From Arcuatula senhousia (taxonomy: Eukaryota > Mollusca > Bivalvia > Mytilida > Mytilidae), in the NCBI GenBank assembly GCA_963971305.1, contig OZ020305.1, positions 11,751,001 through 11,815,000 of the forward strand: 64,000 bases of DNA, read 5' to 3'. Positions within the stretch are counted from its first letter, which is position 1. Each line of letters opens with the position of its first letter. Both the position numbers and the translations under genes were made by a program. The notes under the pieces were generated by a model that was not told the DNA's origin, did no database searches, and saw only the letters and a list, made by a program, of their open reading frames with translations. Positions 22,525 to 33,713 of this stretch are shown here, in pieces.

Positions 22525-22566
22525 CGTCTCTAATGAGCCTTGAATAGACGAAACGCGCGTCAGGCG
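22525..22566 (+). ncRNA. hammerhead ribozyme 2 (core-mutated)
   Basis: Same layout as the first, 358 bases downstream: stem I CGTCT/AGGCG, GAAA at 22550-22553, CGCGCG, and TC ending at 22561. The core reads CTAATGA instead of CTGATGA, replacing the conserved G5, and stem II has a C-A mismatch (GCCT/AGAC). G5 is required for catalysis in studied hammerheads, so this copy is probably inactive. Confidence 0.82.
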
Positions 22567-22605
22567 TATCAAAATTCATTGTCTGCAATTTTGTTGTCAT
22601 TTGTA

Positions 22606-23487
22606 TTGCAAAATTATACCCATAAGGGTCGAGTAAAATACAAAATATAGAACATATTAGCAATGCATACGAAACAAAACGACGTACTTTAACAAAGTCC
22701 AATTAGAACTTTGATCGATATTCACCCTATCGTTGCAGTTCCTTTAAACAATTTAAAGGGTCTTGTATTTCTTTAAAAGAATATATTTACTCCAATTTTT
22801 GTTAAAAAAAATAATTTAATGGACATGAAAAAAAATTATCAATTAAAAAAAAATCAGATTTGCGAATTTAAAAAAGGAACAATTTAGATGCATTGAGAAG
22901 GCAATTATATTTTGTAATCTTTAGCTGCAATTGCATATATGAAGCTAGAACAATTCCACAGTAGCCAACTAATAACTACTGATTACAAAGTAGAGCGGGA
23001 AATGTATACAGGACAGCTATACATGTAGAAAACTGCATAATAAACAGTAGACATTGAGACAGGTCAACTCTGCCCCTATCGCTTGACAAAGAATAACCAA
23101 TAAAATGGTGAAAACACTTACACAAGACAGATACTTTTGAAGATTAGAAGAAAATCAACGACAAAAGTAAGTGGAAAGACAAAACATGAAAAAAATGGAA
23201 TGATATACATATGCACCCATTTAAAATATACAAGATAAGGTAGATTTTACTTTAATTCAGTTACCGATTTAAACTGACATTTTATTTTAAACTTCTGTAC
23301 CTAACATGACATGTCAATTAAATCCAAAACATTTAAAACTCACGTGCGATGATTTGTTTTACAACAAAGTAAAGACTTTTACTCTTTACTTAGTATATTG
23401 GGCTACCACTTTTTGTATGCAGATTATTTACTTTTTTTCCTTCTTTAACTAAAATACTGACCAAAAATATCTTGGATATCAAAATTA
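22606..23487. other. non-coding, copy 1 only
   Basis: AT-rich. No element ends or coding segments recognised. The right limit is where homology to copy 2 resumes (CTCACTAG at 23488 and about 56869). Confidence 0.45.
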
Positions 23488-24620
23488 CTCACTAGAAATG
23501 ACCAGAACCCAGGATTCAAAGTTTCAGGGGGCCTTGACAACCCCTCCCCCATGGCCAGAAAACCGCGTTCCACTTTTTTTCACATCGCCACGCTTGGCAG
23601 ACCACTCATAGCTCATACTATTTAGATCCTTGTTATGGCCATCGGGTACTACATTATTTAAAAAACAAGAATGACGATAGAGACTACTGTATGCCCTAGG
23701 CCTAAGACCACCCATCTTCCCAAGGAATCAGTGAGAACTGAATGTTCAGAGATTGGGAAAGAAGACCATACAGAAACACGTTCTTAGTCATAAGTCATAA
23801 ACGAAATATTACAGCAAAGTCCTTACAGTACCACATGCAATGCAGGGAAAATGCCCTAGACCAATTAGTGGCGGACACAGTAATTTAAGTTATACTGATG
23901 TTGTTTTTTGCGAAATGTTTTGAGGATCCTAAGATGACATGTCTTTTAAATTTAAAACTTTTAAAATTCACGTGCAATGATTTGTTTTACAACGAAGTAA
24001 ATACCTTTACTCTTTACTTCTGGTATTTGGCTACCTTTTTTTTGTAGCCCGATTATTTACTTTATTTGCTGTTTTACTAAAATACTGACAAGCATGACAA
24101 GCAGGATAATATGGACACAAAATTACTCACTGGGAATGACCAGAACCCAGGATTCAGAGTTTATTGGGCCTTGACCCCCTCTCCCCTCTGGACCCGAAAA
24201 CTGCGTTCATAATTCTTTTTTTCACATCGCTACGCTTGGCAAACCACTAATAGGTCATACGATTTAGATCTTAGTTATGATCATCGGGTACTACAAGATC
24301 AATCAATGAAAAACAAGAATGACGATAGAGACTACTGTATACCCTAAGACCACTTATCTGCCCAAGGAATCAGTGAGAACTTTACGTTCAGAGATGGAGA
24401 AAGAAGACCAGAAAACCTAAATAATTCTAAGTCATGAGTCACAAACGAAATATTACAGCAAAGTCCTAACAGTACCACATGCAATGCTGGGGAAATCCCC
24501 TATACCAACCAGCGGCGGACACAGGACTTTTAGTTTAGGGGTGTAAAAAATATTCATGTTGTTTTTCGCAAAATATTTTGAGGTGTTTTTATTGAGGATG
24601 GATTTTTAGCAAAAGCCATG
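23488..24620 (+). repeat. two direct units of ~635 bp
   Basis: The segment beginning CTCACTAGAAATGACCAGAA is repeated at about 24127 (CTCACTGGGAATGACCAGAA) and continues in parallel. The same pair is present in copy 2 at about 56869 and 57524, so the local duplication predates the segmental duplication. A coding-like frame with KTTHLPKESVRTECSEM-type words recurs in several units but is interrupted in each. It may be a relic of an unidentified element. Confidence 0.75.
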
Positions 24621-25425
24621 ACTTTTGTCAGTTTTAGTGGGGTGTATACCCTGTACGGCTTTCCGTTGATCTGCGCCTGACAATATTTAAACAGCTTTGC
24701 AGAATTGGATTACACCAAGAAGACAAATGATAAGAATAATGTATCTTTAGATTAATATATTTTTGATAGAATATTTTTATTTCAACATAAAAGGGCACAT
24801 TTAAGGCATGACATGAAATTACGTAACACAAAACATTACAGAGTAGTCTAGTGAAACAAATAGTCAATGAGGATATTGTCAGAGGTCAAAAGGAGATAAA
24901 ACATAAATTTATGAATAGATGAAAATGTGCATGAAAAGCAGCAAAGAAAAAAGTTGATGCTGAGTGAGTGAGTTGGTGTTTTACGCCCTTTACGCCAGGT
25001 TTATTGTTATTGATGACAATGGCACGTCAAACGTTTCAATATTCAAAACATATATTGATTTAAATATTACACAGAATGAAATATTATTGATTATATATAT
25101 TAAATAATGTTTTGAATATATTTTTTACCAGTTTTTGAAGATATATTTGTAAGTTTTGAACATATATTTCAATTTTTGAATATATAAATTTAAGAATATT
25201 GCATTATATGTTTATTAGTTTTTAACATATTTTGGGGGTTTTCATATCTATATTTGTAAGTTAAAACATTTATTTCAATTTTAAATATAAATATAAAAAG
25301 TATTGCATATATATGCATACATATTGAATATAAATTATTTTCTTTTGAATATTGAAATGTTTGACCTGCAATAGATGACATTACAAGATAAGAACTAACT
25401 TAAGATGATGAAGTTAACATGAAAT
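24621..25425. other. non-coding, AT-rich
   Basis: Contains a stretch of AT-rich repeats with GAATATAT-like words (about 25040-25350). In copy 2 a reverse-transcriptase element is inserted at the site corresponding to about 24932. No gene supported. Confidence 0.4.
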
Positions 25426-26350
25426 GATGATGAGAAAAGAAATTTGGATAAAGGATGGGAAAGAATTTAAAGGAACAGTAAATTTTAAGACCACAGGAAA
25501 AGGGGAAAGGTGGAAAGGGACAGAAAATATAGCTTTTGTGGTGCACTACTTGTCGGTCCACAAAGGGATATTTTACGTGCATGAAGCGTGGCACTCGTGG
25601 TTCGCGACAAGGTTTCTGCGTTATAGCCCGACAACCCCGACACCCCAGTCGCTTTATGGACTAAGCGACTTGACCCGTCCCGATATCAAATTTCTGAGGT
25701 GATGCTGAAAAATTATTTAAAAAGCGAAATTTATGTATGTGTTGGGAAAAATGATATTGCTTTTGTTAGAAAAAAAATACCAGGTTGGAAAATCGGAGCC
25801 CCTACATATAGAAATAATCTGTGCTTAAGTCGTTTATTGACCGACCATTTAAGCTTTAGATGGGGCGGCTTGGAATCCCCCCTCAGAATACTTTCTTCTT
25901 AACCTCTGGTGACAGAATATTTTTTCCATCACTAATAAGATTCACGAGATTCACATAATTTCTTAAAAACGCCATGCACGAAGCGTGGCACTCGTGGTTC
26001 GCGACCAGGTTTTCCGCATTTTAGCCCGACAACCCTGACATCCCAGTCGCTTTATGTACTGATCGACTTGACTCGTCCCGATGTCAAATTTCTGAGGTGA
26101 TGCTGAAGAATAATTTAAAAAAGCGAAATTTCTGTATGTGTGGGGAAAAATGATTTTGCTTTTGTTAGAAAAAAATTACCAGGTTGGAAAATCCGAGCCC
26201 CCATCATATAGAAATAATTTGTGCTTAGGTCGTTTATTGACCGACCATTTAAGTTTTAGATGGGGCGGCTAGGAATCCTTCCTCAGAATATTTTCTTCTT
26301 AACCTCTGGTGACAGAATATTTTTTTCCATCACTAATAAGATTCACGAGA
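25426..26350 (+). repeat. two ~396-bp direct units containing retroposon fragments
   Basis: GAAGCGTGGCACTCGTGGTT occurs at about 25581 and again near 25978, with parallel sequence after each. Copy 2 has only one unit (59560-59920), so copy number differs. The segments with GCCCGACAACCCCGACA and CTAAGCGACTTGACCCGTCC are diverged relatives of the 1087-1601 retroposon. Confidence 0.7.
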
Positions 26351-27338
26351 TTCACATAATTTCTTAAAAAAACGCCAACCACACATCTTCAAGTTAAATG
26401 GTCAGCCACTCATAAATTGAATAATAATTAATGGTTGAACGGTTTCAATAAAGGGCGTAACTCCATTAAGGCAAATGAGGTAAATGCCTCATGACGAAAT
26501 TGGCATTTTCTTAATGATTATGTTTTTGTCAATATAAGAATTTGGATAAGTTCTTTGAAAAGGAAAAAGACATTGAACCAAAAGTTTCTTTACAAAGATT
26601 TAGTATTGATTAAGACAAATTGAATAACTTCGCGAGGGTCAAATGAGAATATAGTCTTGCATAGGCAATTTGCTCGTCAGGTAACGTTTAACTACCATAA
26701 AGTTGTATGGTCAGGTCACATTGCCTTAAGCGACTCAGACCCGTGCAGAAAAAAGTTGGCCTCGCTTAAATTGCTCTGCAACAACTTTTGTCTCATTTTA
26801 TAAGATATTTTTTATTTTGGTTGTGGCCATGCAGTGAATGAGTGAATTTCCCGAAATGGTTTAAAATCATAAATATTTCTTAAAAAGTGTAGATTTTATA
26901 TCCCACTTTCATGACTTTAATATCCCGTAGGGTTAAGGTAAGAGTAGTCTATAGTTTCCCGCCATTTTTATGAATGAAATTTAAATTATCTCTCTTTAAC
27001 AAAATATTTATTGATTTGGTAACAGAAAAACTTCCTGGTTCAATTTTGACTTTGAAGGTAAAATATGAAAGATTTGAATTGATTTGCCATAAAAGCGATA
27101 TAAATATACTATAAATTGAAACAAGAGTTGGGTGACAACATTATTTATAAAAAAAATATTGTCGATAGCCGAGTTTGAAAGCTCGTTCGTCTTAACATGG
27201 ACAGACGTTCCTGTTGCTATGTTGAAACGAAACTAAAAACTCCAATTGACTGTCCCCGCATCGGTAGGAATTTCATATGAAGGGCAAAATTTGTAATTTT
27301 ACATAATCCTCCGACAAAATAGATTCTTTCCGATACAT
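26351..27338. other. non-coding, conserved between copies
   Basis: Colinear with about 59930-60930 in copy 2, which carries a snap-back palindrome and small indels. Nothing recognisable as a gene. Confidence 0.45.
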
Positions 27339-27453
27339 CACAGGGACTTGCTTCCCTCTATCAATATTTTGTTAATAAGAGTCAGTGTGCGGTTTTTTTC
27401 GTACCGCACATTGACTTTAACAAAATATTGATAGGATGGAGCAAGTCCCTGTG
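27339..27453. mobile_element. 115-bp palindromic MITE with GATACAT target duplication
   Basis: Almost the entire element is an inverted repeat: CACAGGGACTTGC at the left and GCAAGTCCCTGTG at the right, with arms of about 50 bases meeting at a short T-rich loop. It is flanked by GATACAT at 27332-27338 and 27454-27460. The site is missing from copy 2 within a slightly larger gap. Confidence 0.83.
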
Positions 27454-27460
27454 GATACAT

Positions 27461-29202
27461 GTATATTCATTGGATATTCGGGTGCAAGAGTGCCAACAGC
27501 CCGGACCAACTGCACTTCAAAAATAAACCACTCATATAGTTAAAAATGAAAATATAAAGTGAACCCATTCATATATATTGAATGTAAAATAAATTTTACA
27601 TGCATCAATAGCACCATGTATTTCTACATTTGATCCGACTTTTAAATGTCACACAAAACGATTTTTTATTTCAGAATTTGTCTACGTTTTCAAAATCGCA
27701 ACCGTTTACTAAAATAGAGAAAGACTAAAGTTACATGTAGTTATTTGATTCTCGCGAAATTGGTTTATCTGAATCAGGTAATTCGAGGTCTATGGTGTAG
27801 TCAGAACTTTGCCTCGACTTCTTGTTTAAAAATGGTGACCAATTTAATTACTCTCCCGCCCAGTTAAAATGTAAACTTTGCTCGATCTCCTTTGCCTGTT
27901 TTGATTTAACGTTCTTGTCGACTCTAATATACATATCATGGTTATGCAAACACGCAACCAATTGAAAAGTAACTATATATAAAATAAAAAGCTAATTCAG
28001 AAAGTGTTAGACTAAACTTACAGTCGCTCGAGTAGGTCTGTGGTATTGTATGATAGTGAATGCTAAGGATTTTTGTGCAATAATGACCTGATGACCCAAG
28101 CATAATTATTTTTTCAGATTTGCTTTTTACCATAATATGTTAATAAACTGTTTTCATATTTAAAACCAAAGATTCAAAGTGGGGTATATAGTGATAGGGT
28201 CAAGTTGTCCGTTAGTCAGTCCTTCTGTCCTTCCGTTACACCTCTGGGTATACCCATCTCTTATCCGCCCTCTCTCCCTAATGCCCCAAATGATTTTCAT
28301 GAAAATTTGCACACAATGTTTTTGACATATTAAAATGTTCACCTTCCAAATATTAATCTTGGCTTTCTGATGATCCGCGAATTCTGCGGCATTCTGTGGC
28401 AAAATCTAAAGTTTTAAATACACGATTTCCGAAAGATGTTAAAACTAAAAATCTGTATGAAACAAACAAAAAATGACACGTAATATTTAACACAAACCAA
28501 TACCAGTATAAATATGTACATATACATGTATGCACAAGTTTATGTTAGCTTCCTGTAATATTTTCCAGATTACCCGGCGAAAAGACAGTCGTTACTAAAC
28601 AACTTTTCCATCTGAAGTGTGTGAGTTATTTATTCATTATTTTTATCATCATTTTAGTTGTTCTTGATATTTTAAGATTTTTGAAGGCCTACCTGTATAT
28701 TACAATAGATTTGCAAAAATGATAAAATCTCACATTAATATCGTATTTTGAGTATACAAAAATAAAAATCTGAAGATAGATGAAATGAAATCTTTTCACG
28801 TACATTAATTCTTCAATGACTTTTCTTAATATAATCTATGTATTTTTTAATGTTTTATTTTCGAACTTAAATTTCGGGAAAAGTAAACAGTTCTATACTG
28901 TACTTAAATACTATAAATATTCCCGTCCTTGACTTCTTGCGTTGACGCAAAAACTGTTCTCTGTTGCGTTGTTGTAACTGGTTTTTCGTAGCTTTTCTAA
29001 ATGACTTTCTATCGCACGAACCGTTTTCTTTTGGTAGGGGGGAAGGGGGTAGCTGGAATTTTTTTTATCAAAAAAAAATATTAATTCCAATCTTTACAGA
29101 AAAAAAATATATAAATGCTATTAATGGAGCTGACCAAAAAAAATATTCTTAACCCCCCCCCCAAAAAAAAACAAAAAAAAAAAAAAACAAACAAACCTGC
29201 CT
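27461..29202. other. non-coding, right end of duplication copy 1
   Basis: No gene supported. About 28608-29075 has no counterpart in copy 2, where the flanks are joined at about 62358. The C/A homopolymer zone at 29150-29200 marks the copy 1/copy 2 junction and recurs at the end of copy 2 (62440-62465). Confidence 0.5.
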
Positions 29203-29690
29203 GTATACCAAATATCAGATCCCGAGCTATTATATTTTTCAAGAAATTTATTTTCCACAAAAGTCTTACAAAGAATTTTTTGGTCTTAAAAGAGAGAAGA
29301 CCTAAGTTCACAGAATCACTGGAGCGTGAAAACGGGACATGGTGACAGTTGCGCAGACCTTAACCTGACCTGTTTGTATACCAAATGTAAGATGCATAGC
29401 TATTATGGTTTTCAAGAAATTCTTTTTCCACAAAAGTCTTACAAAGAAGTTTTCAGTCTGAAAAAACCTAAGTTTACAGAGTCAATGGAGCGTAAAAAAA
29501 TGGGGTCAGGGTCACACAGCATGGTAACAGTTGTGTAGACCATAACCTATTCTGTCTGTATACAAAATATCAGATGTCCAGCTTTTACAATTTTCAAGTA
29601 ATTCATTTTCCACAAAAGTCTTACAAAAATGTTTACGACGACGCCGCAGCCGGAAAGTAAAACCTATGTCTCGCCTACAGCGACTATTCG
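29203..29690. repeat. degenerate ~180-bp tandem repeat, copy 2 (about 3 units)
   Basis: Equivalent to the right part of the array at 5100-5930, with TTCCACAAAAGTCTTACAAAG-type landmarks near 29252, 29430 and 29607, ending in the same GCCGGAAAGTAA...CTCGCCTACAGCGACTATT segment. Confidence 0.7.
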
Positions 29691-30449
29691 TCGAGGAGAG
29701 ACAAAAACTACATAGGTTAAAACTTCTTATGCATTTGTTATAGCTTGGAACAGTTGCATAGTACCCATCTTCTGATACTGATCTTGATTTGTCGATTGAG
29801 TGTCTACTCGTATAAAGGATAAATAACCCTTATGGTGCTCCATACCCATGCCATATGAATCCCCATTCCATAATGATAAGTAACCCCATACGAATTGAAT
29901 CCCCATTCCATAATAAGTAACCCCATACGAATTGAATCACCATTCCATAATAATAAGTAACCCCATACGAATTGAATATACTGTTGGATGGTATATTTTC
30001 AATTATTTGGCTACTCTATACGTGATTATGAGAAATGTAACCCCCCTAAAAAAATCGAATGATATCTGAGTCTTGGCACCAAGAGGCTCCAATGAGCCTC
30101 ATTAGTTTCAACTGATCTCTTATGTTGAACCTTTTTACCAGAGGAAATAAATCTCTATAAGGAGTTATCCCACAACTTTGGCTCAATAGATGATTTTGTA
30201 GAGCTGTTCATGCTGAGGAATGGAGGATGCTTAGGATTTTCTCTATTTCTAATACTTTTCGAGCTATGAGCTAAAAACTTTGGTCTGACCCCTCTATTCT
30301 ATCTTTCGCATTGTCGACCATATTGGTCGTAGGCGTGCGTTATTTCACAAACTTGGTACGTGATTGGCTAGTAAAGTATTTAAATTCATCATAATAAGAC
30401 ATAACGAGAAGGGTTTCTATTTTTGAAAAAAAAAATCTTTCTTTTGCAG
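29691..30449. other. upstream region of TRIM-like gene B
   Basis: Non-coding. About 771 bp present upstream of gene A is missing here, with a junction at about 30,350 that places ACTTGGTACGTGATTGGC next to the splice acceptor region. It contains a tandemly repeated CCCCATACGAATTGAAT motif (about 29885-29970), three units here versus one in copy 1. Confidence 0.55.
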
Positions 30450-30471
30450 GTCTGTATTGTAGCTTTTAGAG

Positions 30472-32151
30472 ATGGCAACGATCATTGCATGTGGTCCATG
30501 TGAAGTCCGAACTAAATCAACCCCTGCAGAATATTGGTGCCCAGAGTGCGAGGACTTGTTGTGTGAAGAGTGTAACAGCCATCACAGTTCAGCTAAAGCA
30601 TCCAGAGATCATACTGCCATAAGCGTGGAAAATTATAGAAAACTACCAGAGTCGGTTCGCAAGGTCATTCAAATTTGTCCTGACCATGGTATGAAATATG
30701 CCCATTTCTGTACTTCACATAATACTACATGCTGTCCAGCATGCGTTTCAGGATTACACAAGTCATGTCCCGATTTACAAACGCTTGATGATGTTATCAA
30801 AACGGCCAAAACATCCAGTTTAATCGACGAAGTTGAAAGGAGCATGAAAGAAATTATATCAAACTTACAGAAAATCATTTTGGAACGTGATCAAAATATT
30901 TCAGAGATACAAAAACAGAAACGAGAAATTAAGGAGAAGATCGGCACTGTACGTAAAAACGTCAATAAGCACATTGACAAGTTAGAAGAAAAGATGCTCG
31001 GAGAATTAAACCGTATTGAACACAGTGAGACAAAGCAGTTGCAACAATCAAAGACCAGTTTAACAGCCAAACTAGATCTGGTTAAAAACAAGTTAGAGGA
31101 AATGGCCATGCTAAAGCAGTACGCCTCAGATCTACAAACCTTTCTTGGAACTCGGGAAGTAGAAAAAGTCATAGAGAAGGAGAATACGTGTATAGAACAT
31201 TTATCAAAGGATGGTTCCCTTAACATTTACGAACTACAATGCAGCATCAACGATAAAATGCAAAGCATTACATCCGATATTCAAACATTTGGTTCAGTAT
31301 CAGTCATCTCTAAACCATCTACCGTCAATCTGACATCCAACAAAGACAAACAGGCACAGATATTTATATCCACACTCCAACCAAACAGAATCAAATTTGA
31401 AAATGCTATCACCAATTTAAAATCCAAGTTCAATATCCAAGGGTCATCACCTAACGGGTGCTCTGTAATGCCAAATGACAAATTCGTCGTTGCCGATAGT
31501 AATAACAGTCGTGTTATCATTTCAAGCGAATCTGGTACAGTAGAGAAAGAAATCCCCATCAGAGGAGGAGGTCCACGGGACGTGACAGTCATAAACGACA
31601 GATCAATCGCTGTATCTACAAACAATGGAGTAGAGATAGTAGACGTGAATACCAGCACTGTGGAGAGGACGCTTGATGTAGGATCGTGTCCTGGATTGTC
31701 CTATCATGATGGAATATTGTACTGTTGTGTACCTGACAAAGGCGTCATTTCTATTGAAATTTCTACAGGGAGAAATAAAACAATTATTCGGGATAGACAT
31801 GACTATTGGTCGTACTGTGCCGTGGCTGGTGATCAGTTATATTATACAAGGGTAGATAAGAATTGTATACAGTGTTACTCGATTACGGGAGAGAAGAAAT
31901 GGGAGTATGTGGAAGCGTCGCTGATCGATGATCCCCTCGGTGTTACTGTTGACGGCAGTGGTAACGTCTACATGGCATCGTATAACAACGACCAGATTCT
32001 GATAATATCTCCTGATGGACAAAGATGTAGACCGATACTGTCTGGTAATGACGGGATCAAAGAGCCGTGCGGACTTTGCTACAAAAAGAACAAAAATCAA
32101 CTTTGTGTTGTCTGTGAAAATGGTCAGTGCTTCGTTTTCGAAATCAAATAG
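30472..32151 (+). CDS. TRIM-like protein B: two B-boxes, coiled coil, NHL propeller, no RING
   Basis: 559 residues in one coding exon, preceded by a splice acceptor (AG at 30448-30449). It is the tandem paralogue of 7438-9120, with the same zinc ligands (C7, C10, C23, C26, C31, C34; C69, H72, C80, H83, C88, C91, H96, C99), coiled coil (about 115-245) and NHL region (about 335-559). One residue is lost near position 370 (GIFGPWD became GGGPRD). By eye, the first 330 residues differ from gene A at about 9 percent of positions, whereas the propeller differs at about 22 percent. The frame is intact, so both copies are probably functional. Ligand and pathway are unknown; RING-dependent ubiquitin ligase activity cannot be assumed. 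Confidence 0.94.
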   Translation: MATIIACGPCEVRTKSTPAEYWCPECEDLLCEECNSHHSSAKASRDHTAISVENYRKLPESVRKVIQICPDHGMKYAHFCTSHNTTCCPACVSGLHKSCPDLQTLDDVIKTAKTSSLIDEVERSMKEIISNLQKIILERDQNISEIQKQKREIKEKIGTVRKNVNKHIDKLEEKMLGELNRIEHSETKQLQQSKTSLTAKLDLVKNKLEEMAMLKQYASDLQTFLGTREVEKVIEKENTCIEHLSKDGSLNIYELQCSINDKMQSITSDIQTFGSVSVISKPSTVNLTSNKDKQAQIFISTLQPNRIKFENAITNLKSKFNIQGSSPNGCSVMPNDKFVVADSNNSRVIISSESGTVEKEIPIRGGGPRDVTVINDRSIAVSTNNGVEIVDVNTSTVERTLDVGSCPGLSYHDGILYCCVPDKGVISIEISTGRNKTIIRDRHDYWSYCAVAGDQLYYTRVDKNCIQCYSITGEKKWEYVEASLIDDPLGVTVDGSGNVYMASYNNDQILIISPDGQRCRPILSGNDGIKEPCGLCYKKNKNQLCVVCENGQCFVFEIK

Positions 32152-32287
32152 AATCACGGAGATTAAGTAACTTGATAACCACAAGAACCACTGATACCGT
32201 TTTGATAAATTTTATAAATGTGGTGGTTAAAATGTAAAACTCTCTTTTAAAACTTTTTAAAAATCTATCGATTTAATGGTGTAGAAC

Positions 32288-32293
32288 AATAAA
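32288..32293 (+). promoter_or_regulatory. polyadenylation signal of TRIM-like gene B
   Basis: AATAAA 137 bases after the stop codon, at the same relative place as in gene A. Confidence 0.55.
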
Positions 32294-32356
32294 AAGACAG
32301 AACAACTCAGAATAACTGTGTGTTGTAGCCGAGTTTGTAGCTGTAAAAAATAATAA

Positions 32357-32557
32357 GGGAACGACCATTTGATTCTTGGGTGGGGCTATGGTGAAAGTTG
32401 AATAAACAGAGAGTGCTTTGAACTAAAAAAAATGAAGGATGGTGTTTTGGCTGAAAAAAAATATAGTAAGTCAAATCCAGACTCCTATTTTTCATTAAAA
32501 AGGCAGGACGAAGAAAATATCCATAACCACCCATAAAAATCAAATGGTTACTCCCCA
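32357..32557. mobile_element. MITE of the ACCATTTGATT family (uninterrupted)
   Basis: Ends GGGAACGACCATTTGATT and AATCAAATGGTTACTCCCC form inverted repeats around a 201-bp body. This is the unfilled counterpart of 9319-10338 and shows what the site looked like before the foldback insertion. Confidence 0.65.
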
Positions 32558-33713
32558 GGTCGTAACGCCTATAATTGTTTTGTTAGTTAAGATAAGATAA
32601 ATGTCGTAAATCAGACTAAAAACAAACAGTTTATAAAAAGATTCCTTGTTAACCATTCACTATAGATACTGCATATCACTCAATTCATAGTCATTGTAGT
32701 ATTTTTTGACGAATCATCTCAATTATCAAATACAACTTTTTAGATAGACAAACAGGCATGATTAAATGTTCTTGAAATTAAGACAAATAAAGTGAAAATG
32801 AGCAAGGAGGCAGTCACTAAACATTGCTGTAGATGGTTTACCCTTTTTCATCCAAATTTTGATAACTTTTCTAAAATGTAGATCATATTTTTTTTATTTT
32901 CAAAATATATTTTTTAAATTAATTTCATTTTAGATTTCAATGATACATTGTATTGTACCAATTTTTACATCTTAGCAAAAAGCTTATGAAGACAATTGTA
33001 CAAAGATTTTAGCCGTGCCTTAAAATTTTTGTTAAGCAGAATCTTAAGAAAATGTGACTCGTCGTGTTTGATGAAAATAGACTATGATGTATTGAAATAA
33101 AATTCTTTCAAGTTCAAATAAATGTAAGTAAAATTGTCGAATTAGTATTTCCATCGTCTATAAAATGTACACAAAGATGAAAAAATCTTACCTTTGGCTC
33201 GAAAAAAAAATGCATTTTTTTCACATGTTGCACTATGCATATATGTGTAAGGGGAACCGACCACGTATGACTATTAATTTGATCGGTCTTCAGAGTCGCC
33301 CCCCCCCCACTCCGCACAAAAATTCGATCAATTATACCAGTATACATACATGTAGATGACAAAATAAATCAGTACAAAGAAAAAAGTAATCGGCAAAGCG
33401 AACTTGGGAACGGACCATAACACTTGAAAAAAAGGGGGGGGGCTTTTTTAGTTTTTGGTCAGAAAATATATTGTTTTTGAAAGTGTCGCAAAAGAATATT
33501 TTTTTTTGCATTATATTAGCATTATTTCATATAGCAGAAATCTTTCTTCATGATAATTTTTCTCTTTCGGTTTAGATTCAACATGACAAACGAAAAGATT
33601 ATCAAATGAATAGTACAGAATTAGAAAAATAACAGAAATATCATGATCCGTGAAAGTAATGATTTTTCGTAAACATTCAGCTAAACGCAAGTCCTATTTA
33701 GTAAGTTTTTCCT
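32558..33713. other. non-coding, paralogue of 10339-12009
   Basis: Colinear with copy 1 but missing about 600 bp before the minisatellite. No gene supported. Confidence 0.45.

Larger units (their letters stand above)
21867..22605 (+). mobile_element. hammerhead retrozyme, tandem dimer
   Basis: Two direct units of about 356-358 bp (21867-22222 and 22223-22580), followed by the start of a third unit that ends near 22605. Each unit carries a hammerhead motif near its end (22167-22208 and 22525-22566), so the sequence between the two predicted cleavage sites, 22204-22561, is one full monomer of 358 bases. Small non-autonomous tandem elements with a hammerhead per monomer, transcribed and circularised, are known as retrozymes and have been described in bivalves. 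No open frame. The element is present only in copy 1 because the region is deleted in copy 2. Confidence 0.85.
5626..29170 (+). repeat. segmental duplication, copy 1
   Basis: About 23.5 kb that is repeated in direct orientation, with indels, at 29203-62460. Colinear landmarks in both copies are the degenerate 180-bp repeats, the TRIM-like gene, a 20-bp minisatellite, a hammerhead remnant, the polymerase relic with its LINE, and the 23488-28600 block. Copy-1-specific DNA comprises 6551-7322, 9343-10158, 17722-18920, 19605-23487, one unit of the 25.5-26.3 kb repeat, 27339-27453 and 28608-29075. The two copies meet at poly-C/poly-A at about 29,150-29,203. Confidence 0.9.

Noticed and set aside
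23524..24420. Coding-like frames with KTTHLPKESVRTECSEM words
   Set aside because: Recurrent in the ~635-bp units but interrupted in each; no family recognised, so kept as a note in the repeat rather than called a gene.
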